Part shown: positions 36,301 through 43,876 of the stretch, piece after piece
How positions within the stretch are numbered: the stretch's first letter is position 1
How the letters are laid out: every line of letters starts with the position of its first letter
Assembly: GCF_902499045.1 (NCBI RefSeq)
Contig: NZ_CABVPL010000043.1
Coordinates: forward strand, 1-64,000
Length of the DNA stretch: 64,000 bases
Reading direction: 5' to 3'
Source: Burkholderia latens
GTDB lineage: Bacteria > Pseudomonadota > Gammaproteobacteria > Burkholderiales > Burkholderiaceae
The notes under the pieces: model-generated
What the model was told of the DNA's origin: nothing
Seen by the model: only the letters and a program-made list of their open reading frames with translations
Databases searched by the model: none
Position numbers and translations under genes: made by a program

Positions 36301-37106
36301 GCCGCATCTACGGCGCGCACAGCCGGTTCGACGGCGACGACGTCGCGTCGATCGATCGCAACCTGTACGGCTTCGTCGTCGGGACGGACGCGGAAGTCAG
36401 CAGCCACTGGCGCATCGGTATCGCGGGCGGCGCGTCGCGCAGCCTGCTCAATACCGACCAGAACGAATCGGCGAAGGTGAACGGCGAGACGATCGCGCTG
36501 TACGCGAGCGGCCGATACGACGCGTGGAACGTGCGCGGCGGCGTGGCGCAGTCGTGGTACCGCGTGCACAGCGAGCGTAATCCGTCGTTCGGCGGTTTCT
36601 CCGATCACGATACCGCCAGCTACGACGCGAACGCGACGCAGGTGTTCACGGAGATCGGCTACTCGACCGCGATCCGCAACGTCGCGCTCGAGCCGTTCGT
36701 CGGCCTCGCCTACGCGAGCGTGCATACCGGCGGCTTCAAGGAGAACGGCGGCGCGGCCGCGCTGCAAGGCGAATCGAGCACGAGCGGGCTCGGCTTCTCG
36801 ACGCTCGGCGTGCGCGCGTCGACCGATGTGGCGGTGACGACGAAGGGCAAGATCACCGCGTACGGCACGGTCGGCTGGCGGCATGCGTTCGGCAATACGC
36901 AGCCGGGTTCGACGCTGTCGTTCGCGAGCGGCGGGTCGCCGTTCAGCGTGGTCGGCGTGCCGGTCGCGCGGGATGCCGCGGTGCTCGAGGTCGGCGTCGA
37001 TGCGGCCGTGACGAAGAACCTGTCGGTGGGGTTGTCGTATAGCGGTCAGGTTGGCGGCAACGTCAGCGACCACGCGCTGTACGGCAACCTGTTGTGGAAG
37101 TTCTGA
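24384..37106 (+). CDS. Giant type V autotransporter adhesin with about 36 beta-strand repeats
   Basis: About 4,240 residues. The signal peptide is extended and basic (MRMRMGSNKKRAEARPK, hydrophobic core, ADALA). Residues 40-385 hold N-terminal beta-helix segments with a Cys pair (TVTCTG). Residues 385-3,700 are about 36 autotransporter-associated beta-strand repeats with core TLTGANTYTGGTTL. Residues 3,700-3,960 form the junction region (TASVLTLGQPLKV, GKLYTIVNAGAGVQGQFS). The 12-strand beta-domain starts near 3,967 (KPAVWGRIYGAHSRF) and ends in LLWKF. I see no Lys or Arg between the signal peptide and about residue 3,740, and no catalytic motif. Start ATG 24384 is preferred over ATG 24342 because GGAAGG lies 8 bases before it. 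Likely role: surface adhesion or aggregation. No dedicated regulator is adjacent. Confidence 0.93.
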   Translation: MRMRMGSNKKRAEARPKMLVPTGMLVALVGAGVIPADALAACTGTPTVTCTGATTSYANGTNGLNVTVVPGATVSVLPLFGGTAMSLTGSGVTLTNNGTIDPSLGGLSIVSNGTVVGNVSSASTVNVTNASTGVMMGSTSSLLNGPALTVYNGVGGTTNITNAGTIGTTGILGFGAGPTAQVVTASGGAQVNFTNASGGAINGSVVLAPSGLAGTGNTFTNAGTITGNVSLGAAAGASNTFNAMTGSSVGLGVDAGAGLGSNNTLNLQLNTASGGAPNGAIAVDTFANFNNLGVQGGTWDITGASTATNASLTGGTAIVHGAGALGTGTIVVGGGTLEAGTAGVNLLNDVTLTGGLTIDGANGLALSGAIGGGGPLNVSGTGTLALNGANSFSGGTNLTGGGGIVVGTGAALGSGALNVTSAGGSLGTSVGGTVLGNAVNLGAGATLGLNGSANLGLGGVIGGSGSLAQAGTGTTTLTGINTFTGGTTLSGGGLIAGNGAALGAGALHVGGAGGSLATNASGTLLGNAVSVDAGATLGLNGAADLSLGGAIGGNGSVAQTGAGTTTLLGANTFTGGTTLSGGGLVAGNGAALGTGALNVTGAGGTLATNASGTLLGNAVNLGAGATLGLNGSADLSLGGAIGGNGSVAQTGAGTTTLLGANTYTGGTTLGGGGLVAGNAAALGTGALNVIGTGGSLATNASGTVLGNAVNLGAGATLGLNGAADLGLAGTIAGAGALALGGTGATTLSGANMFTGGASLTGGGSLIVEGGSALGVGGTLNVSGLGGSLSADLAAGASLANAINLNGASLALNGANDLGLSGAIGGTGGLVLSGAGTTTLSGANTFGGGTTLSAGTLLAGSNTALGTGALNVAGAGGALGASVSGTALGNVVNLGAGATLALTGANDLGLSGVIAGDGGLAQTGSGITTLLGANTYTGGTTLSGGGLLAGNGSALGTGALNVTGAGGSLGTTVGGTVLGNAIQLGAGAALTVGGANDLGLSGIISGAGGLSVTGPGTTTLTAAETFTGGTTIGSGTLAIGAGGSLAASSPVNLTGAGAQFSIAGATTPQSIGTLSGVAGSTIDLGSNHLTLAGSGSGVFAGNIGGAGGVTLAGTGTEALTGNNTYTGGTALTGGSLLVGSGAALGTGALDVSGSASLGASVPGVTLGNAVNLGAGVTLELNGATDLGLSGTIAGTGGLAQTGTGTTTLTGTNTYTGGTTLSGGGLIASNGAGLGTGALNVTGAGGTLATNAAGTVLGNAVNLGAGATLGLNGAADLSLGGVIAGDGGIAQSGTGTTTLLGANTYTGGTTLSGGGLIAANGSALGTGALNVAGAGGTLGTSVGGTVLGNAVNLGTGATLAVGGANNLGLGGAISGGGNLAVNGPSATTLTGVSSYTGGTTIGNGSTLAVGAGGSLSGGSLFDLAGAGATLDLSAATSPQATGGLVGVAGSAVNLGGNTLTLGGSGNGTYGGTIGGTGGLAMSGTGTQTLTGANTYTGGTTINDGTLAIGGGGSLAASGTVNLAGAGATFDLSGAALPQTTGALSGVAGSTVNLGGNSLTLGGAGSGTFGGTIAGAGGSLALSGTGTETLTGANTYTGGTSLTGGGTLIAGNGSALGTGALNTSGAGGTLAAGIAGTTLGNAVNLGTGSALTLGGTNDLGLSGLISGGGSLAQTGSGTTALTGANTYTGGTTLNAGGLSVGNNAALGTGALSVTGTGGTLSASTANLLLANAIDLGTGSALNLGGALDFGLNGIISGAGGIVQSGTGTTTLGGANAYGGGTTLNSGGLSVGSNTALGTGALNVTGNGTLSASVSGTTLGNAVTLGAGATLGLNGANALGLSGTISGSGSLAQTGTGTTTLTGTNTYDGGTTLSGGGLIAGNGSALGTGALNVTGAGGSLGTNVAGTTLGNAVNLGAGSTLTVGGVNDLGLGGAISGSGGLSVSGPSTTTLTGANTYTGNTTIGGGSTLAVGAGGSLSSGSALDLAGTGATLDISAATSPQTSGMLSGVSGTNVNLGGNTLTLAGSGNGSFAGTIGGTGGLTMSGTGTETLTGANTYTGATTINSGTLAIGAGGSLSASSPVNLAGSGAAFDVSGATTPQTTGVLSGVAGSTVNLGGNNLTLGGSGSGTYDGTIAGAGGSLTLSGTGTETLNGTNTYTGGTSLTGGGTLLAGNGSALGTGAVTTSGAGGTLGTSVAGTTLTNAINLGSGSTLTVGGANNLGLGGTISGGGNLAVNGPSTTTLTGTNTYTGNTTIGSGSTLAVGAGGSLSSGSAVDLAGTGATLDVSAATTPQTTGTLSGAAGSTVNLGGNTLTLGGSGSGTFGGTIGGSGGLTLSGTGTETLTGSNTYSGATTINSGTLAIGAGGSLSGSSPLNLTGAGATFDVSGATTPQTTGVLSGVAGSTVNLGGNTLTLGGTGNGTFGGTIAGTGGSVTLSGSGTETLTGNNTYTGGTSLTGGGTLIAGSNTALGTGALNTSGAGGTLAAGSPGTTLGNAVNLGSGSTLTVGGTNDLGLGGAISGSGSLAVSGPATTTLSGANTYTGSTTIGGGSTLAVGAGGTLSSGSAIDLSGAGATLDLSAATSPQTTGALSGGTGTNVNLGGNTLTLGGADSGTYAGVIGGTGGLTLSGTGTETLTGNNTYTGATTINSGTLAISGNGSLSSSSPVSLTAAGATLDLSGAASPQSTGAISGVAGSTVNLGNNNLTLGGSGSGTYAGNIAGTGGVTMSGTGTETLTGANTYTGATTINSGTLAIGAGGSLSMTTPVSLTGAGATFDLSGATTPQTTGTLSGVAGSTVNLGGNNLTLGGSGSGTYDGTIAGTGGSLTLSGTGSETLNGTNTYTGGTSLTGGGTLIAGNGSALGAGALNTSGAGGTLDTSVAGTTLTNAINLGSGSTLTVGGANDLGLGGAISGGGNLAVNGPSTTTLSGTNTYTGNTTIGNGSTLAVGAGGSLSGGSAVDLAGAGATLDLSAATTPQSTGALSGVSGSTVNLGGNALTLGGSGSGTYGGTIAGAGGSLTLSGTGTETLNGTNTYTGGTSLTGGGTLLAGNGSALGTGAVTTSGAGGTLGTSVAGTTLTNAINLGSGSTLTVGGANNLGLGGTISGGGNLAVNGPSTTTLTGTNTYTGNTTIGSGSTLAVGAGGSLSSGSAVDLAGTGATLDVSAATTPQTTGTLSGAAGSTVNLGGNTLTLGGSGSGTFGGTIGGSGGLTLSGTGTETLTGSNTYSGATTINSGTLAIGAGGSLSGSSPLNLTGVGATFDVSGATTPQTTGVLSGVAGSTVNLGGNNLTLGGTGNGTFGGTIGGTGGSVTLSGSGTETLTGNNTYTGGTSLTGGGTLIAGSNTALGTGELHTSGAGGTLAAGSPGTTLGNAVNLASGSTLTVGGANSLGLSGPISGSGTLAFTGPATTTLSGANTYTGGTSVTGGGTLVAGTPTALGSGTLSVGGSGGTLGTSVAGTTLGNAVNLGTGSTLTVGGANSLGLSGPISGAGNLAVSGPSTTMLTGANTYTGGTTIGTGSTLAVGGNGSLSAGSALTLAGNGATLDVGGATAPQTASALSGAAGSTVNLGGNTLTVAGPAGGAFGGTIAGAGGFAVQGGGTQTLTGANTYTGGTTIGSGSTLALSGAGSLAPTSPMVLAGSGATLNLAGSAAPQSIGALSGTAGSNVNLGSTPLTVNTAGTSTFAGTLSGTGPLTLAGTGAQLLSGTNTLSGPTNVTGGTLAVTGSLASSPVTVGNGATVTGTGTIGGLVVSGGGTASVLTLGQPLKVAGNATFQPGSTLQVGATPQQSGGLDVAGSATVNGGTVQVVAASGQYQPGKLYTIVNAGAGVQGQFSAVNSTYAFLTPTLQYDPSRVLLSLAPNGTPFASVATTPDGQAVAGAVGTLGAGNPLFDTVLTADAPTANRAFTQLAGDLYPSTRSVLLSDSRYVRDAVLDRARLGSQPGGALCGCEAPVSADDHAASLDRRLASENGCTPAKSYKPAVWGRIYGAHSRFDGDDVASIDRNLYGFVVGTDAEVSSHWRIGIAGGASRSLLNTDQNESAKVNGETIALYASGRYDAWNVRGGVAQSWYRVHSERNPSFGGFSDHDTASYDANATQVFTEIGYSTAIRNVALEPFVGLAYASVHTGGFKENGGAAALQGESSTSGLGFSTLGVRASTDVAVTTKGKITAYGTVGWRHAFGNTQPGSTLSFASGGSPFSVVGVPVARDAAVLEVGVDAAVTKNLSVGLSYSGQVGGNVSDHALYGNLLWKF
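30732..31870 (+). repeat. Long direct repeat, copy 1 (about 1.14 kb, inside the autotransporter)
   Basis: Nearly identical to 33351-34489, offset exactly 2,619 bases (873 codons). I find only about a dozen differences, some silent (GCAGTGACC versus GCGGTGACC). The identity ends near GCGGTAAACCTCGGC / GCGGTGAACCTCGCC on the right. Confidence 0.88.
33351..34489 (+). repeat. Long direct repeat, copy 2 (about 1.14 kb, inside the autotransporter)
   Basis: Partner of 30732-31870. Coding differences from copy 1 include GAG for GCG with CAC for AAC near 34405-34413 (GELHTS instead of GALNTS), and GTG for GCG near 34122. The reading frame is preserved. Confidence 0.88.
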
Positions 37107-37114
37107 GCGCCGGG

Positions 37115-37148
37115 CGGCCGCTCGCGATGCGGTTTTCGTGAGCGGCCG
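37115..37148 (+). terminator. Hairpin just after the autotransporter stop
   Basis: CGGCCGCTC (37115-37123) pairs perfectly with GAGCGGCCG (37140-37148), 9 bp, 8 bases after the TGA. The loop is 16 bases; no T-run follows. Position favours a terminator or 3' stabiliser. Confidence 0.45.
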
Positions 37149-37312
37149 AGCGGACGAACGAAGCCGCGAAGGGATGCGCGATCCGGCATTCGTTCACACG
37201 CCCGGCATGGGCGTGACCGGTGTCGCGACACGGCACGCAATCGTAAGCCCGTCGGCCGCGCGCATGACCGGCCGCGCGCGCGACGCGACCGTTCGCCGCG
37301 CGAGCGTATCCG

Positions 37313-38401
37313 CTACCCGCGAACCCCGACCCGATACCGCGTCGTCTGCCGATAGGTGGCGCCGGGATGAAGGATGGTTTCATCGCGCAGCCCATCCATG
37401 TTGACCTGGTTCGGAAAGAACCCGGCCTCGACGCACAGCGCCGCATGCCGCACACACGACACGCCGCCGCTCACGCGCACGCCGTCCAGATAGTTGCCCG
37501 TATAGAGCTGCAGCCCGCGTTGATCCGTCGACACCGCGAGCTCCCGGCCGCTCTCCGGATCGTAGATCGAAGCGACCGGCCGCACGCCGCGGCCGGCGTC
37601 GCGCAGCACATAGCAATGATCGAAGCCGCGCCCGCGCGCGAGCTGCGCATGCGGCCAGTCGAGGCGCGCGCCGATCGGCGCGCTCTGCCGTAAATCGAAC
37701 GCGGTGCCCGTCACGTCGGCGGTGCCGGTCGGGATCAACGCGTCGTCGACTTCGACGAACGCATCGGCGTCGATCTGCAGCAGATGGCCGCGCACGTCGC
37801 TGCCCGGGCGGCCGCTGAGGTTGAAGTAGCTGTGATTGGTCAGGTTCAGCGGGGTCGGCGCATCGGTAACACCGGCATAGTCGATCGTCAGCGTGCCGTC
37901 GTCGTCGAGCGTGTAGCGCACCTGCACGCTGACGTTGCCCGGGAAACCCGCGTCGCCTTCCGGCGAATCGAGCCGCAGCGTCAGCCCGCCGCGATCGTCG
38001 ATCACGTCCCAGCGCGCACGATGAAAACCGCTTGCGCCGCCGTGCAGCAGGTTGCCGTTTTCGTTGCGATCGAGCGGGTAGTCGACGCCGTCGAGCGTGA
38101 AGCGTGCGCCGGCGATCCGGTTCGCCCAGCGGCCGACCGTCGCGCCGAGGTACGCGCCCGATTCGGCATAGTCGGCCGGCGTGTCGTGCGCGAGCACGAT
38201 GTCGGCGACGCGCCCGGTGCGGTCGGGGGCGAGCCACGACACGACGGTCGCGCCGAGATCGCTGACGACCACGCGCATCCCGTGCGCGTTGCGCAGCGTA
38301 TAGCGCCGGACCGGGTCGCCGCCGGGCAGCGTGCCCCATGGCTCGGACGGAATGCGGCCGACGTCGGACGCCGGGCGGGAAGAATCGGTATCGATACGCA
38401 T
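37313..38401 (-). CDS. galM: Aldose 1-epimerase (mutarotase)
   Basis: A 362-residue galactose-mutarotase-like enzyme that interconverts alpha and beta anomers of aldoses in the cytoplasm. Motifs: NAHGMRVVVSDLGATVVSW, GRWANRIAGARF, NGNLLHGGASGFHRARW (substrate-binding His), NLTNHSYFNLSG (catalytic His near 205), and CVEAGFFPNQVNMDG with the general-base Glu. It ends with the usual GATYRQTTRYRVG. It lies 28 bases downstream of xylR in the same direction, so its physiological substrate is probably D-xylose, whose anomerisation feeds the isomerase. Confidence 0.93.
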   Translation of the reverse strand: MRIDTDSSRPASDVGRIPSEPWGTLPGGDPVRRYTLRNAHGMRVVVSDLGATVVSWLAPDRTGRVADIVLAHDTPADYAESGAYLGATVGRWANRIAGARFTLDGVDYPLDRNENGNLLHGGASGFHRARWDVIDDRGGLTLRLDSPEGDAGFPGNVSVQVRYTLDDDGTLTIDYAGVTDAPTPLNLTNHSYFNLSGRPGSDVRGHLLQIDADAFVEVDDALIPTGTADVTGTAFDLRQSAPIGARLDWPHAQLARGRGFDHCYVLRDAGRGVRPVASIYDPESGRELAVSTDQRGLQLYTGNYLDGVRVSGGVSCVRHAALCVEAGFFPNQVNMDGLRDETILHPGATYRQTTRYRVGVRG

Positions 38402-38428
38402 GAGTGGGTTCGCTCGTGGGCGTTGAAT

Positions 38429-39622
38429 TCAATGGGCGGGCGCGGTGCGCTCCTGGTATTCGCGCGGTGTGCAGCCGAGTTCGCGGCGGAACACCGCATA
38501 CATGTACTGCAATGACGTGAAGCCGCAGCGGATCGCGACTTCCGCGCTCGACACGTGACGGCCCGCGAGCATGGCCTGCGCGGCCTCCAGCTTGTGACGC
38601 AGGATTTCCTGGTGCACGGTGCGCTGCAGCTCGCGCCGGAAGTGCTCCTCGAGCAGCGAGCGCGACACGCCGACATAGTCGGCGACCTGCTCGGTCTTGA
38701 TCCCCTGGCACGCGTACTGGCGGATGAAGTGCCGCGCGCGCATCACGTGCGGGCTCGCGAGCGGCTGGTGGCGCGTCGATTCGAGCACGTTGATCCCGAC
38801 CGGCGGCACGAGGATGCGCTGCCCGGGAAAACGCGCGCCGCGCAGCATCCGGTGCAGCAGGTGTGCGGCGGTGCGGCCCATTTCCTCGGTGCCCTGGATC
38901 ACCGACGACAGCGGGATGCGCGTCAGCGTGCGCGTGAGCGGATCGTTGTCGATGCCGATGATCGCGACCTGCTCGGGCACCGCGATGCCGGCGATCAGGC
39001 AAGCCTGCAGCAGGTGCCGCGCGCGCGCATCGGTGACGGCGATCACGCCGACCGGCTTCGGCAGCGCATGCAGCCAGCCGATCAGCTGCTCGATCGCGTG
39101 ATTCCACCCCGACGCGCTCGTCGACACGCCGCGGTAGATCGGCGCATCGACCCCGTCGGCGCGCGCGAGCCGGTCGAACGCGAGCTCGCGCTGCTGCGCC
39201 CAGCGGTTCTCCTGCGCGACCGGCAGGCTGTACATCGCGAAGTGCGCGAGGCCCGCACCGATCAGGTGCGTGTACGCGAGCGACACGAGCTTCGGGTTGT
39301 CCGTCGCAATATATGGGACGTCTTCCGGATACTGCGCGGGATCCTCGTATGACGAACCGACCGCGACGATCGGCAGCGGCGAGCCGGCGAGCGCGTCGGC
39401 GACGGCCGGATCGTCGAAGTCCGCGATGATGCCGTCGCCGTCGAAACGCTCGATGCCGGCGAGCCGGCAGCGGAAGTCGTCCTCGAGGAACAGGTCCCAC
39501 ACGACGCGCGTCGTGTGCAGATACTGGCCGATGCCGGCAATGATCTCGCGATCGTAGACCTTGTTCGCGTTGAACAGCAGCGCGATGCGGTGCGGTGTCG
39601 GGGCGGAAGGAGTGCGGGTCAT
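38429..39622 (-). CDS. xylR: XylR-type AraC-family regulator of xylose genes
   Basis: A 397-residue protein with two parts. Residues 10-280 are a LacI-like periplasmic-binding fold ([58 protein letters not shown]) that binds the sugar. Residues 290-395 are an AraC DNA-binding domain ([20 protein letters not shown] and the second helix [20 protein letters not shown]). This is the E. coli XylR architecture and length. The start [15 protein letters not shown] at 39622 fits the family; the longer frame upstream is basic leader. It is divergent from xylA across 266 bases, and galM follows it. Confidence 0.93.
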   Translation of the reverse strand: MTRTPSAPTPHRIALLFNANKVYDREIIAGIGQYLHTTRVVWDLFLEDDFRCRLAGIERFDGDGIIADFDDPAVADALAGSPLPIVAVGSSYEDPAQYPEDVPYIATDNPKLVSLAYTHLIGAGLAHFAMYSLPVAQENRWAQQRELAFDRLARADGVDAPIYRGVSTSASGWNHAIEQLIGWLHALPKPVGVIAVTDARARHLLQACLIAGIAVPEQVAIIGIDNDPLTRTLTRIPLSSVIQGTEEMGRTAAHLLHRMLRGARFPGQRILVPPVGINVLESTRHQPLASPHVMRARHFIRQYACQGIKTEQVADYVGVSRSLLEEHFRRELQRTVHQEILRHKLEAAQAMLAGRHVSSAEVAIRCGFTSLQYMYAVFRRELGCTPREYQERTAPAH

Positions 39623-39772
39623 CTCGGTCTCGGGGCGCGCGCCGCTCGGGCGTCGTGCCGTTGTCTCCGGGGCGCGCTCGCCACGCGGCGCGCGTTCGTC
39701 AGGTGTCCGGCGATTGTAGGACGGAACGCGCGCCACGCGCGCGCGGCTGGCAAGAAACATTACGCGCGGTGC

Positions 39773-39788
39773 GCAATTTCGCAATTGC
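39773..39788. promoter_or_regulatory. Dyad in the xylR-xylA divergent promoter region
   Basis: GCAATT-TCGC-AATTGC, a perfect 6-bp inverted repeat about 100 bases before the xylA start and 150 from the xylR start. A candidate XylR operator by location. The promoter elements themselves are not clear. Confidence 0.45.
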
Positions 39789-39888
39789 CGGCCGGCAGGC
39801 GCGCGGGCACGATCCAGCCAACCGAATCAGACTGCGTGCGTCGCCGCGACGCGCGTTGCGCTGCAACAAGACACTGCACGGAGACGCC

Positions 39889-41211
39889 ATGTCGTATTTC
39901 GAACACATTCCCGCGATTCGCTACGAAGGTCCGCAGTCGGACAACCCGCTCGCTTACCACTATTACGACCCCGAGAAGCGCGTGCTCGGCAAGACGCTCG
40001 CCGAGCATCTGCGGATCGCGGTCTGCTACTGGCACACGTTCGTGTGGCCGGGCCACGACATCTTCGGGCAGGGCGCGTTCCAGCGGCCGTGGCAGCAGCC
40101 GGGCGACGCGCTCGAACGTGCGCGGATGAAGGCCGATGCCGCATTCGAGTTCTTCACGAAGCTCGGCACGCCGTTCTACACGTTCCACGACACCGACGTC
40201 GCGCCGGAAGGCGACAGCCTGCGCGAGTACGCGGCGAATTTCGCGCGGATGGTCGACTATCTCGGCGAGCGCCAGCAGGCGAGCGGCGTGCGGCTGTTGT
40301 GGGGCACCGCGAACCTGTTCTCGCATCCGCGCTTCGCGGCGGGCGCCGCGACGAACCCGAACCCCGACGTGTTCGCATGGGCCGCGACGCAGGTCCGCCA
40401 CGCGCTCGACGCGACGCACAAGCTCGGCGGCGACAACTACGTGCTGTGGGGCGGCCGGGAAGGTTACGAGACGCTGCTCAATACCGACCTGAAGCGCGAG
40501 CGCGATCAGTTCGCGCGGTTCCTGTCGATGGTCGTCGAGCACAAGCACCGGATCGGCTTCAAGGGCGCGCTGCTGATCGAGCCGAAGCCGCAGGAGCCGA
40601 CCAAGCATCAGTACGACTACGACGTCGCGACCGTGCACGGCTTCCTCGTGCAGTACGGATTGCAGAACGAGATCCGCGTGAACATCGAGGCGAACCACGC
40701 GACGCTCGCCGGCCATTCGTTCCATCACGAGATCGCCAATGCGTTCGCGCTCGGCGTGTTCGGCAGTGTCGACGCGAACCGCGGCGATCCGCAGAACGGC
40801 TGGGACACCGACCAGTTCCCGAACAGCGTCGAGGAGCTGACGCTCGCGTTCTACGAGATCCTGCGCCACGGCGGCTTCACGACCGGCGGGATGAATTTCG
40901 ACGCGAAGGTGCGGCGCCAGAGCGTCGATCCGGAGGATCTGTTCTACGGCCACGTCGGCGCGATCGACGTGCTCGCGCTCGCGCTCGAACGCGCGGCGGT
41001 GCTGGTCGAGAACGATCGGCTCGATGCGTTGCGCCGCCAGCGTTACGCGCAGTGGGACGACGCGTTCGGCCGCAAGATCCTGTCGGGCGATTACACGCTG
41101 CAGTCGCTCGCCGACGATGCGCTCGCCCGCGGCATCGACCCGCGGCATGTGAGCGGCGCGCAGGAGCGGCTCGAGAACATCGTGAACCAGGCGATCTACG
41201 GGCTGCGCTGA
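39889..41211 (+). CDS. xylA: Xylose isomerase
   Basis: A 440-residue class II xylose isomerase converting D-xylose to D-xylulose, with two divalent metals. Visible: [13 protein letters not shown] near the N-terminus, [13 protein letters not shown] with the catalytic His near residue 101, [15 protein letters not shown] near 186, [19 protein letters not shown] near 227 with metal-ligand Glu, and [15 protein letters not shown] near 268. Length equals the E. coli enzyme. ATG 39889 begins [14 protein letters not shown], the conserved start; GGAGACG precedes it. First gene of xylABFGH, with xylB 4 bases later. Confidence 0.96.
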   Translation: MSYFEHIPAIRYEGPQSDNPLAYHYYDPEKRVLGKTLAEHLRIAVCYWHTFVWPGHDIFGQGAFQRPWQQPGDALERARMKADAAFEFFTKLGTPFYTFHDTDVAPEGDSLREYAANFARMVDYLGERQQASGVRLLWGTANLFSHPRFAAGAATNPNPDVFAWAATQVRHALDATHKLGGDNYVLWGGREGYETLLNTDLKRERDQFARFLSMVVEHKHRIGFKGALLIEPKPQEPTKHQYDYDVATVHGFLVQYGLQNEIRVNIEANHATLAGHSFHHEIANAFALGVFGSVDANRGDPQNGWDTDQFPNSVEELTLAFYEILRHGGFTTGGMNFDAKVRRQSVDPEDLFYGHVGAIDVLALALERAAVLVENDRLDALRRQRYAQWDDAFGRKILSGDYTLQSLADDALARGIDPRHVSGAQERLENIVNQAIYGLR

Positions 41212-41215
41212 CATC

Positions 41216-42694
41216 ATGTATCTCGGACTCGATCTCGGCACGTCCGGCGTAAAGGCCGTGTTGCTCGACCGCGACGGCGCGGTGCGCGCGAGCGCGAGCC
41301 GCCCGCTGACGGTCAGCCGGCCGCAACCGCGCTGGTCCGAACAGGCGCCGCGCGACTGGTGGGACGCCGCCTGCGGCGCGCTCGCCGCCGTCGTCGACGC
41401 GGCGCGCGCGGCCGGCATCGATGCGCGCGACATCGCCGCGCTCGGGCTGACCGGCCAGATGCACGGCGCGACGCTGCTCGACGAGCACGGCGACGTGCTG
41501 CGTCCCGCGATCCTGTGGAACGACGGCCGCGCGGATGCGGAGTGCGCGGAGCTCGAGCGGCTCGCGCCGACGCTTCGCACGGTGGCCGGCAACATCGCGA
41601 TGCCGGGCTTCACCGCGCCGAAGCTGCTGTGGGTGCGTCGTCACGAGCCCGACGTGTTCGCACGCATCGCCTACGTGCTGCTGCCGAAGGACTATCTGCG
41701 CTACCGGCTGACCGGCGTATTCGCCACCGATCCGTCGGATGCCGCCGGCACGCTGTGGCTCGACGTCGCGAAGCGCGACTACGACGACACGCTGCTCGCT
41801 GCGTGCGGGCTGTCGCGTGCGCAGATGCCGGCGGTGTTCGAGGGAAACCGCGTGACGGGCACGCTGCTGCCCGCCGTGGCGCGCGCGCTCGGGCTGCCGG
41901 AGATTCCGGTGGTGGCCGGCGGCGGCGACAACGCGGCCGGCGCGGTCGGCGTCGGCATCGTGCGGCCCGGCGACGCGCTGCTGTCGCTCGGCACGTCGGG
42001 CGTCTATTTCGCGGTGTCGGACGGATTTCGCGCGAATCCCGAATCGGCGGTGCACAGCTTCTGCCATGCGCTGCCCGGTACGTGGCATCTGATGTCGGTG
42101 ATGCTGAACGCGGCCGGCTGCATCGACTTCACCGCGCAACTCGCCGGTTACGACGGGGTGCCGGCGCTGCTTGCCGATGCCGAAGCGAACGCGCGCCACG
42201 GCCGACCGTGGTTCCTGCCTTACCTGAGCGGCGAACGCACGCCGCACAACGACGTGAATGCGAAGGGCGTGTTCTATGGGCTCACGCCCGACATGCAGCG
42301 CGCGGATCTCGCGAACGCGACGCTCGAGGGCGTCGGCTTCGCGCTGCTGGACGGGATCGACGCGCTGCACGCGGCCGGCCTCGCGCCCGACAGCATCACG
42401 GTGATCGGCGGCGGCTCGCGCAGCGCGTACTGGACGCAGATGCTCGCCGACCTGAGCGGACGCGCGCTGACGCTGCGCGAGGGCGGTGAGGTCGGGCCGG
42501 CGCTGGGTGCCGCACGGCTCGCGCACCTTGCGCTCGAACGCGATGCTCGGCTCGCGGACGTGTGTCCGCAACCGCCGATCGTCGCGGTGCGCGAGCCCGA
42601 TCTTGCGCGGCATGCGTGGTATCGCGACGCGCGGCGGCCGACGTTTCGCGCGCTGTACCGTGCGCTCGAACCGGTGTTCGCGACGGGCGCTTGA
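41216..42694 (+). CDS. xylB: Xylulokinase
   Basis: A 492-residue FGGY-family kinase phosphorylating D-xylulose to xylulose 5-phosphate. Visible: MYLGLDLGTSGVKAVLLDRD (phosphate 1), GLTGQMHGATLLDEHGDVL, LWNDGRADAECAEL, the catalytic-Asp region, GGGDNAAGAVGVGIVRPGDA, SLGTSGVYF and ITVIGGGSRSAYWTQMLADL. The start is 4 bases after the xylA stop, indicating translational coupling. Confidence 0.95.
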   Translation: MYLGLDLGTSGVKAVLLDRDGAVRASASRPLTVSRPQPRWSEQAPRDWWDAACGALAAVVDAARAAGIDARDIAALGLTGQMHGATLLDEHGDVLRPAILWNDGRADAECAELERLAPTLRTVAGNIAMPGFTAPKLLWVRRHEPDVFARIAYVLLPKDYLRYRLTGVFATDPSDAAGTLWLDVAKRDYDDTLLAACGLSRAQMPAVFEGNRVTGTLLPAVARALGLPEIPVVAGGGDNAAGAVGVGIVRPGDALLSLGTSGVYFAVSDGFRANPESAVHSFCHALPGTWHLMSVMLNAAGCIDFTAQLAGYDGVPALLADAEANARHGRPWFLPYLSGERTPHNDVNAKGVFYGLTPDMQRADLANATLEGVGFALLDGIDALHAAGLAPDSITVIGGGSRSAYWTQMLADLSGRALTLREGGEVGPALGAARLAHLALERDARLADVCPQPPIVAVREPDLARHAWYRDARRPTFRALYRALEPVFATGA

Positions 42695-42780
42695 CGCGCG
42701 TCGCGGTGACTCGAAGCGGGCGGCCCATTCCGCGGCCGTCCGGCATTCGTGACGTGGTTCCATAACAAGGAGTGGAGACG

Positions 42781-43809
42781 ATGAAATCCGTGACGCGTCG
42801 TACCGTATTGAGTTCGCTTGCCGGCGCCGCTGCGCTGGCGATGTTCGCGCTGGGCGCACCGCTCGCGCACGCGAGCAAGGACAAACCCGAAATCGGCTTC
42901 TGCATCGACGACTTGCGCGTCGAACGCTGGTCGCGCGATCGCGACTATTTCGTTGCGGCCGCAACCAAGCTCGGCGCGAAGGTGTCGGTGCAGTCGGCCG
43001 ATGCGAGCGAGGCGCGGCAGATTTCCCAGATCGAGAACCTGATCTCGCGCGGCGTGGACGTGATCGTGATCGTGCCGTTCAATTCGAAGACGCTCGGCAA
43101 CGTCGTCGCCGAAGCGCGGAAGGCGGGCATCAAGGTCGTGTCGTACGACCGCCTGATCCTCGACGCCGACGTCGATGCGTACATCTCGTTCGACAACGAG
43201 AAGGTCGGCGAACTGCAGGCGCAGGGCGTGTTCGACGCGAAGCCGAAGGGCAACTACTTCCTGCTCGGCGGCGCGCCGACCGACAACAACGCGAAGATGC
43301 TGCGCGAAGGCCAGCTGAAAGTGCTGAAGCCTGCGATCGACCGCGGCGACATCAAGATCGTCGGTCAGCAGTGGGTGCCCGAATGGAGCGCGTCGACCGC
43401 GCTGCGGATCGTCGAGGACGCGCTGACGGCGAACAACAACAAGATCGACGCGATCGTCGCGTCGAACGACGGCACCGCGGGCGGCGCGATCCAGGCGCTC
43501 GCCGCGCAGCATCTGGCCGGCAAGGTGCCGGTGTCCGGGCAGGATGCGGACCTCGCGGCCGTGAAGCGCGTGATCGCCGGCACGCAGACGATGACCGTCT
43601 ACAAGCCGCTGAAGCTGATCGCGAGCGAAGCCGCGAAGCTGGCGGTCGATCTCGCGAAGGGCACGAAGCCCGCGTTCAACGCGCAGTACGACAACGGCAA
43701 GAAGAAGGTCGACACGGTGCTGCTGCAGCCGACGCTGCTGACCAAGCGCAACGTCGACGTCGTCGTGAAGGACGGCTTCTACACGCAGGCCCAGCTGGCG
43801 AGCCAGTAA
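42781..43809 (+). CDS. xylF: D-xylose ABC transporter periplasmic binding protein
   Basis: A 342-residue family 1 sugar-binding protein. Signal peptide with [19 protein letters not shown] and cleavage after AHA; the mature start is [19 protein letters not shown]. The DLRVERW and [16 protein letters not shown] segments and [32 protein letters not shown] are XylF signatures. AAGGAGTGGAGACG precedes ATG 42781, which is preferred over GTG 42772 since that codon overlaps the ribosome site. The RR pair is followed by a short hydrophobic core; Sec export is the likely route. Confidence 0.94.
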   Translation: MKSVTRRTVLSSLAGAAALAMFALGAPLAHASKDKPEIGFCIDDLRVERWSRDRDYFVAAATKLGAKVSVQSADASEARQISQIENLISRGVDVIVIVPFNSKTLGNVVAEARKAGIKVVSYDRLILDADVDAYISFDNEKVGELQAQGVFDAKPKGNYFLLGGAPTDNNAKMLREGQLKVLKPAIDRGDIKIVGQQWVPEWSASTALRIVEDALTANNNKIDAIVASNDGTAGGAIQALAAQHLAGKVPVSGQDADLAAVKRVIAGTQTMTVYKPLKLIASEAAKLAVDLAKGTKPAFNAQYDNGKKKVDTVLLQPTLLTKRNVDVVVKDGFYTQAQLASQ

Positions 43810-43876
43810 GCGTACGACGGAACGCGACGCGCGGCCGCCGCGACGGCGGTCGCGCCTACTGCGAGGCAATGAACGT

